Shown piece after piece: positions 32,222 through 33,767 of a stretch of DNA of 33,767 nt. Position 1 is the stretch's first letter. The number at the start of each line of letters is the position of its first letter. The notes beneath the pieces were generated by a model. It made no database searches. It was not told the origin of the DNA and saw only the letters and a list, made by a program, of their open reading frames with translations. The stretch lies in NCBI GenBank assembly GCA_949296825.1, contig CASFQZ010000041.1, positions 1-33,767 on the forward strand. The letters are read 5' to 3'. The position numbers and the translations under genes were made by a program. Source of the DNA: an uncultured Eubacteriales bacterium. GTDB lineage: Bacteria; Bacillota; Clostridia; Oscillospirales; Acutalibacteraceae.

Positions 32222-32341
32222 ATGACTGGCATTATCGCTTGGATCGTTAAGATGATCCTCAAGATTGCGAAGATCCTTTATAAACTCGGTCTCCTGAACG
32301 AAGATAGCATTTCTTCGATCATGGGTATGCTGGATGCGTAA
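32222..32341 (+). CDS. 39-residue cationic amphipathic peptide
   Basis: Short free-standing gene with TATAAT promoter, AAGGAGTG ribosome site 7 bases before ATG, TAA stop and following hairpins. The sequence begins MTGIIAWIVKMILKIAKIL. Residues 4-24 form an amphipathic helix: Lys10, 14, 17 and 21 fall within about 60 degrees on a helical wheel, with Ile, Leu, Val, Met and Trp on the other side. The last 14 residues (NEDSISSIMGMLDA) are acidic to neutral. There is no leader, no Cys and no modification enzymes or transporters nearby. The pattern recalls phenol-soluble modulins, leaderless bacteriocins, or small membrane-anchoring proteins; none is proven. Confidence 0.75.
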   Translation: MTGIIAWIVKMILKIAKILYKLGLLNEDSISSIMGMLDA

Positions 32342-32356
32342 TTCCTTCGCAATGCA

Positions 32357-32393
32357 AAAGGCGTCTGTCGGTTTTCTCCCGGCAGACGCCCTT
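32357..32393 (+). terminator. First hairpin after the 39-residue peptide gene
   Basis: GGCGTCTG / CAGACGCC with an inner CGG / CCG continuation; A4 before it and a weak CTTTC after it. Sixteen bases after the stop. A modest terminator or stability hairpin. Confidence 0.65.
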
Positions 32394-32408
32394 TCATATA
32401 TCTTACAT

Positions 32409-32441
32409 AAGAGCCGCACAGAAAAAGTGTGCGGCTCTTTA
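32409..32441. terminator. Second hairpin, shared with the alcohol dehydrogenase gene
   Basis: AAGAGCCGCACA (32409-32420) / TGTGCGGCTCTT (32428-32439), 12 perfect pairs with a 7-base loop. It lies 10 bases after the alcohol dehydrogenase stop on the minus strand, and T3 follows on the plus strand; it probably works both ways. Confidence 0.75.
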
Positions 32442-32450
32442 TGTATACTC

Positions 32451-33656
32451 TTAGCGCATGATTTTGCGAATTATCATTTCGCAGTCTTTTGCGTCCATGA
32501 TTTTCGGAACAGGATAGAGGGGATTCCCTTCATGCAAAGCGCGCTCTACCAGCGTGGGAATGTCCTCTTCTTTGATTTGCTCAAAACCATCGGGAATATT
32601 CATATACCGGTTCATTTCCCGAATCGCAGCAATAAAAGCCAGCGCCTTGCCTTTATCGCTTTTGTCCTCCGTCTCCAAATCTGCCGCGTCTGCCAGAGCG
32701 GCAAGACGACGATACGCGGTTTCGCCATAATAATCCAACATATAAGGCAGAATCACTGAGTTCGCCAAGCCATGCGGAATCCCATAAAAGCCGCCGAGCG
32801 TATGTGCAATCGCATGCACATAGCCAACATAAGCTCTTGTAAAGGCGATCCCCGCATAATGGGAAGCCAGTAGCATTTTTTCCCGTGCCATCAGATCATC
32901 GCCGTGATCATAAGCCTTTTTTAGATAGCGAAAAATCAATTTAGTGGCTTCCAGCGCTTTCTCTTCTGTTTCTTTTGTGTTGCTGTGACCAATATACGCC
33001 TCGACAGCATGAGTCAGCGCATCCAAGCCGGTTGTAGAGGTAATATGTTTCGGTAAACCAGTGGTCAGTTCCGGATCCAGGATCGCATAAGCCGGCAGCA
33101 GATGCGGATCATTGATCGGATATTTTTCATGCGTTTCCGGATTGGAGACAACAGCGGCAAGTGTTGTTTCAGAGCCTGTGCCCGCCGTCGTAGGGATAGC
33201 AATCATGGTCGGAATTTTTTTACCCACCTTCAAAAGACCGCCCATATCAGCGACGCTCTTTTTTGGGTTGACAATACGCGCAGCCATCGCCTTGGCGCAA
33301 TCCATCGGCGAGCCACCACCAAAGGCAATGATTCCCTGGCAGCCGTTGGCAAGATACATTTCTCTGGCGTCTTCAATATTGTAAATTGTCGGGTTCGGCT
33401 GCACGCCATCAAATACGCAAAACTGAATTCCGGCGTCGGTCAGACTTTTGAGCATATTATCCAGCAATCCGAGACTACTTAAGCCTTTGTCTGTAACAAC
33501 GATAACATTGCTGATTTTGTTCTGCTTGAGGATCTTCGCGGCTTTTTTTACGCTCCCGGCGCCGCTGGTAATTTGCGGAAAATGCCAGGGGAGAGCAAAC
33601 TCTGCCACATACATGACTTTTTGATAAGCGCGGCAATAGGCATGATATAGATTCAT
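32451..33656 (-). CDS. Iron-containing (group III) alcohol dehydrogenase
   Basis: 401 residues, near the usual 380-400. NAD(P)-binding GGGSPMDCAK (about 111-120), IPTTAGTGSETT, and the metal region with DALTHAVEAYIG plus HAIAHTLGGFYGIPHGLAN carrying the Asp and three His ligands. These enzymes interconvert alcohols and aldehydes (such as butanol, 1,3-propanediol or lactaldehyde products); the substrate is not predictable from sequence. A 15-residue N-terminal extension before the core is unusual but small. AGGAGG precedes ATG. Convergent with the 39-residue peptide gene. Confidence 0.95.
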   Translation of the reverse strand: MNLYHAYCRAYQKVMYVAEFALPWHFPQITSGAGSVKKAAKILKQNKISNVIVVTDKGLSSLGLLDNMLKSLTDAGIQFCVFDGVQPNPTIYNIEDAREMYLANGCQGIIAFGGGSPMDCAKAMAARIVNPKKSVADMGGLLKVGKKIPTMIAIPTTAGTGSETTLAAVVSNPETHEKYPINDPHLLPAYAILDPELTTGLPKHITSTTGLDALTHAVEAYIGHSNTKETEEKALEATKLIFRYLKKAYDHGDDLMAREKMLLASHYAGIAFTRAYVGYVHAIAHTLGGFYGIPHGLANSVILPYMLDYYGETAYRRLAALADAADLETEDKSDKGKALAFIAAIREMNRYMNIPDGFEQIKEEDIPTLVERALHEGNPLYPVPKIMDAKDCEMIIRKIMR

Positions 33657-33680
33657 TACGCAAAACCTCCTTTTCTATTT

Positions 33681-33689
33681 ATTTTAGCA
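33681..33689 (-). promoter_or_regulatory. Possible extended -10 of the alcohol dehydrogenase gene
   Basis: On the minus strand TAAAAT (33686-33681) preceded by TGc. The matching -35 is weak, so this is tentative. Confidence 0.35.
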
Positions 33690-33767
33690 CTAATTCCCGC
33701 AAAAGAAAAGTATTTTGCGTCAATAAGTAAAAATTTATTCATGACTTTTGTCGGCAGCATGGCTATC

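Overview
The window looks like the chromosome of an endospore-forming, Gram-positive clostridium, most likely an Oscillospiraceae (Ruminococcaceae) relative. The reasons are a spoIIAA-spoIIAB-sigF operon, spoVT, a cotJABC operon, a type I dockerin protein, an FMN-riboswitch-controlled RibU, and a Na+-pumping decarboxylase / transcarboxylase-type operon. Taxonomy is inference from gene content. Roughly the first 20 kb looks GC-rich and the rest more AT-rich, judged by eye. I found no phage genes, insertion sequences, CRISPR arrays, rRNA or ordinary tRNA genes.

Layout. 1-1.1 kb: the 3' end of a cysteine-rich, repeat-containing surface protein and a small membrane or lipoprotein gene. 1.1-8.05 kb (minus): a giant NdvB/cyclic beta-1,2-glucan synthase-like enzyme. 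8.2-8.4 kb: a 57-residue peptide gene with its own promoter and terminator. 8.5-10 kb (minus): malQ. 10.15-11.05 kb: FMN riboswitch and ribU. 11.1-13.5 kb (minus): ylxM-ffh-rpsP-khpA behind a consensus promoter. 13.5-15 kb (minus): spoIIAA-spoIIAB-sigF. 15-15.7 kb (minus): a PAP2 phosphatase. 15.8-19.6 kb (plus): gtrA-like, yhaM-like exonuclease, DUF2804 protein, smpB and an unknown membrane protein. 19.7-20.04 kb: ssrA (tmRNA), followed by a hairpin-rich non-coding element. 20.4-23.2 kb (minus): dockerin protein and an Orn/Lys/Arg decarboxylase-family enzyme. 23.4 kb: spoVT. 24-25.1 kb (minus): cotJABC. 25.2-27 kb: a DMT transporter and a zinc-ribbon membrane protein. 27.2-32.1 kb (plus): a five-gene biotin-dependent decarboxylase / transcarboxylase operon. 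32.2 kb: a 39-residue cationic amphipathic peptide gene. 32.4-33.7 kb (minus): an iron-containing alcohol dehydrogenase.

How they work together. smpB and ssrA make the trans-translation pair. ylxM, ffh, rpsP and khpA form the usual SRP/ribosome block. SpoIIAA, SpoIIAB and SigF form the forespore switch; SpoVT (with a SigG-like promoter) and CotJ belong to later sporulation. The 27-32 kb operon carries both an acyl-CoA carboxyltransferase (12S-like) and a pyruvate/oxaloacetate carboxyltransferase (5S-like), with biotin carrier, OadG-like and OadB-like subunits. This suggests linked oxaloacetate and methylmalonyl-CoA chemistry, as in propionate formation.

Most interesting: three otherwise unrelated products (the tail of the first surface protein, the 57-residue peptide and the 39-residue peptide) share one amphipathic-helix pattern with His/Lys at equivalent positions. 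Two of the three are free-standing short genes with good promoters, ribosome sites and hairpin terminators. This may be an undescribed membrane-active or membrane-anchoring module.
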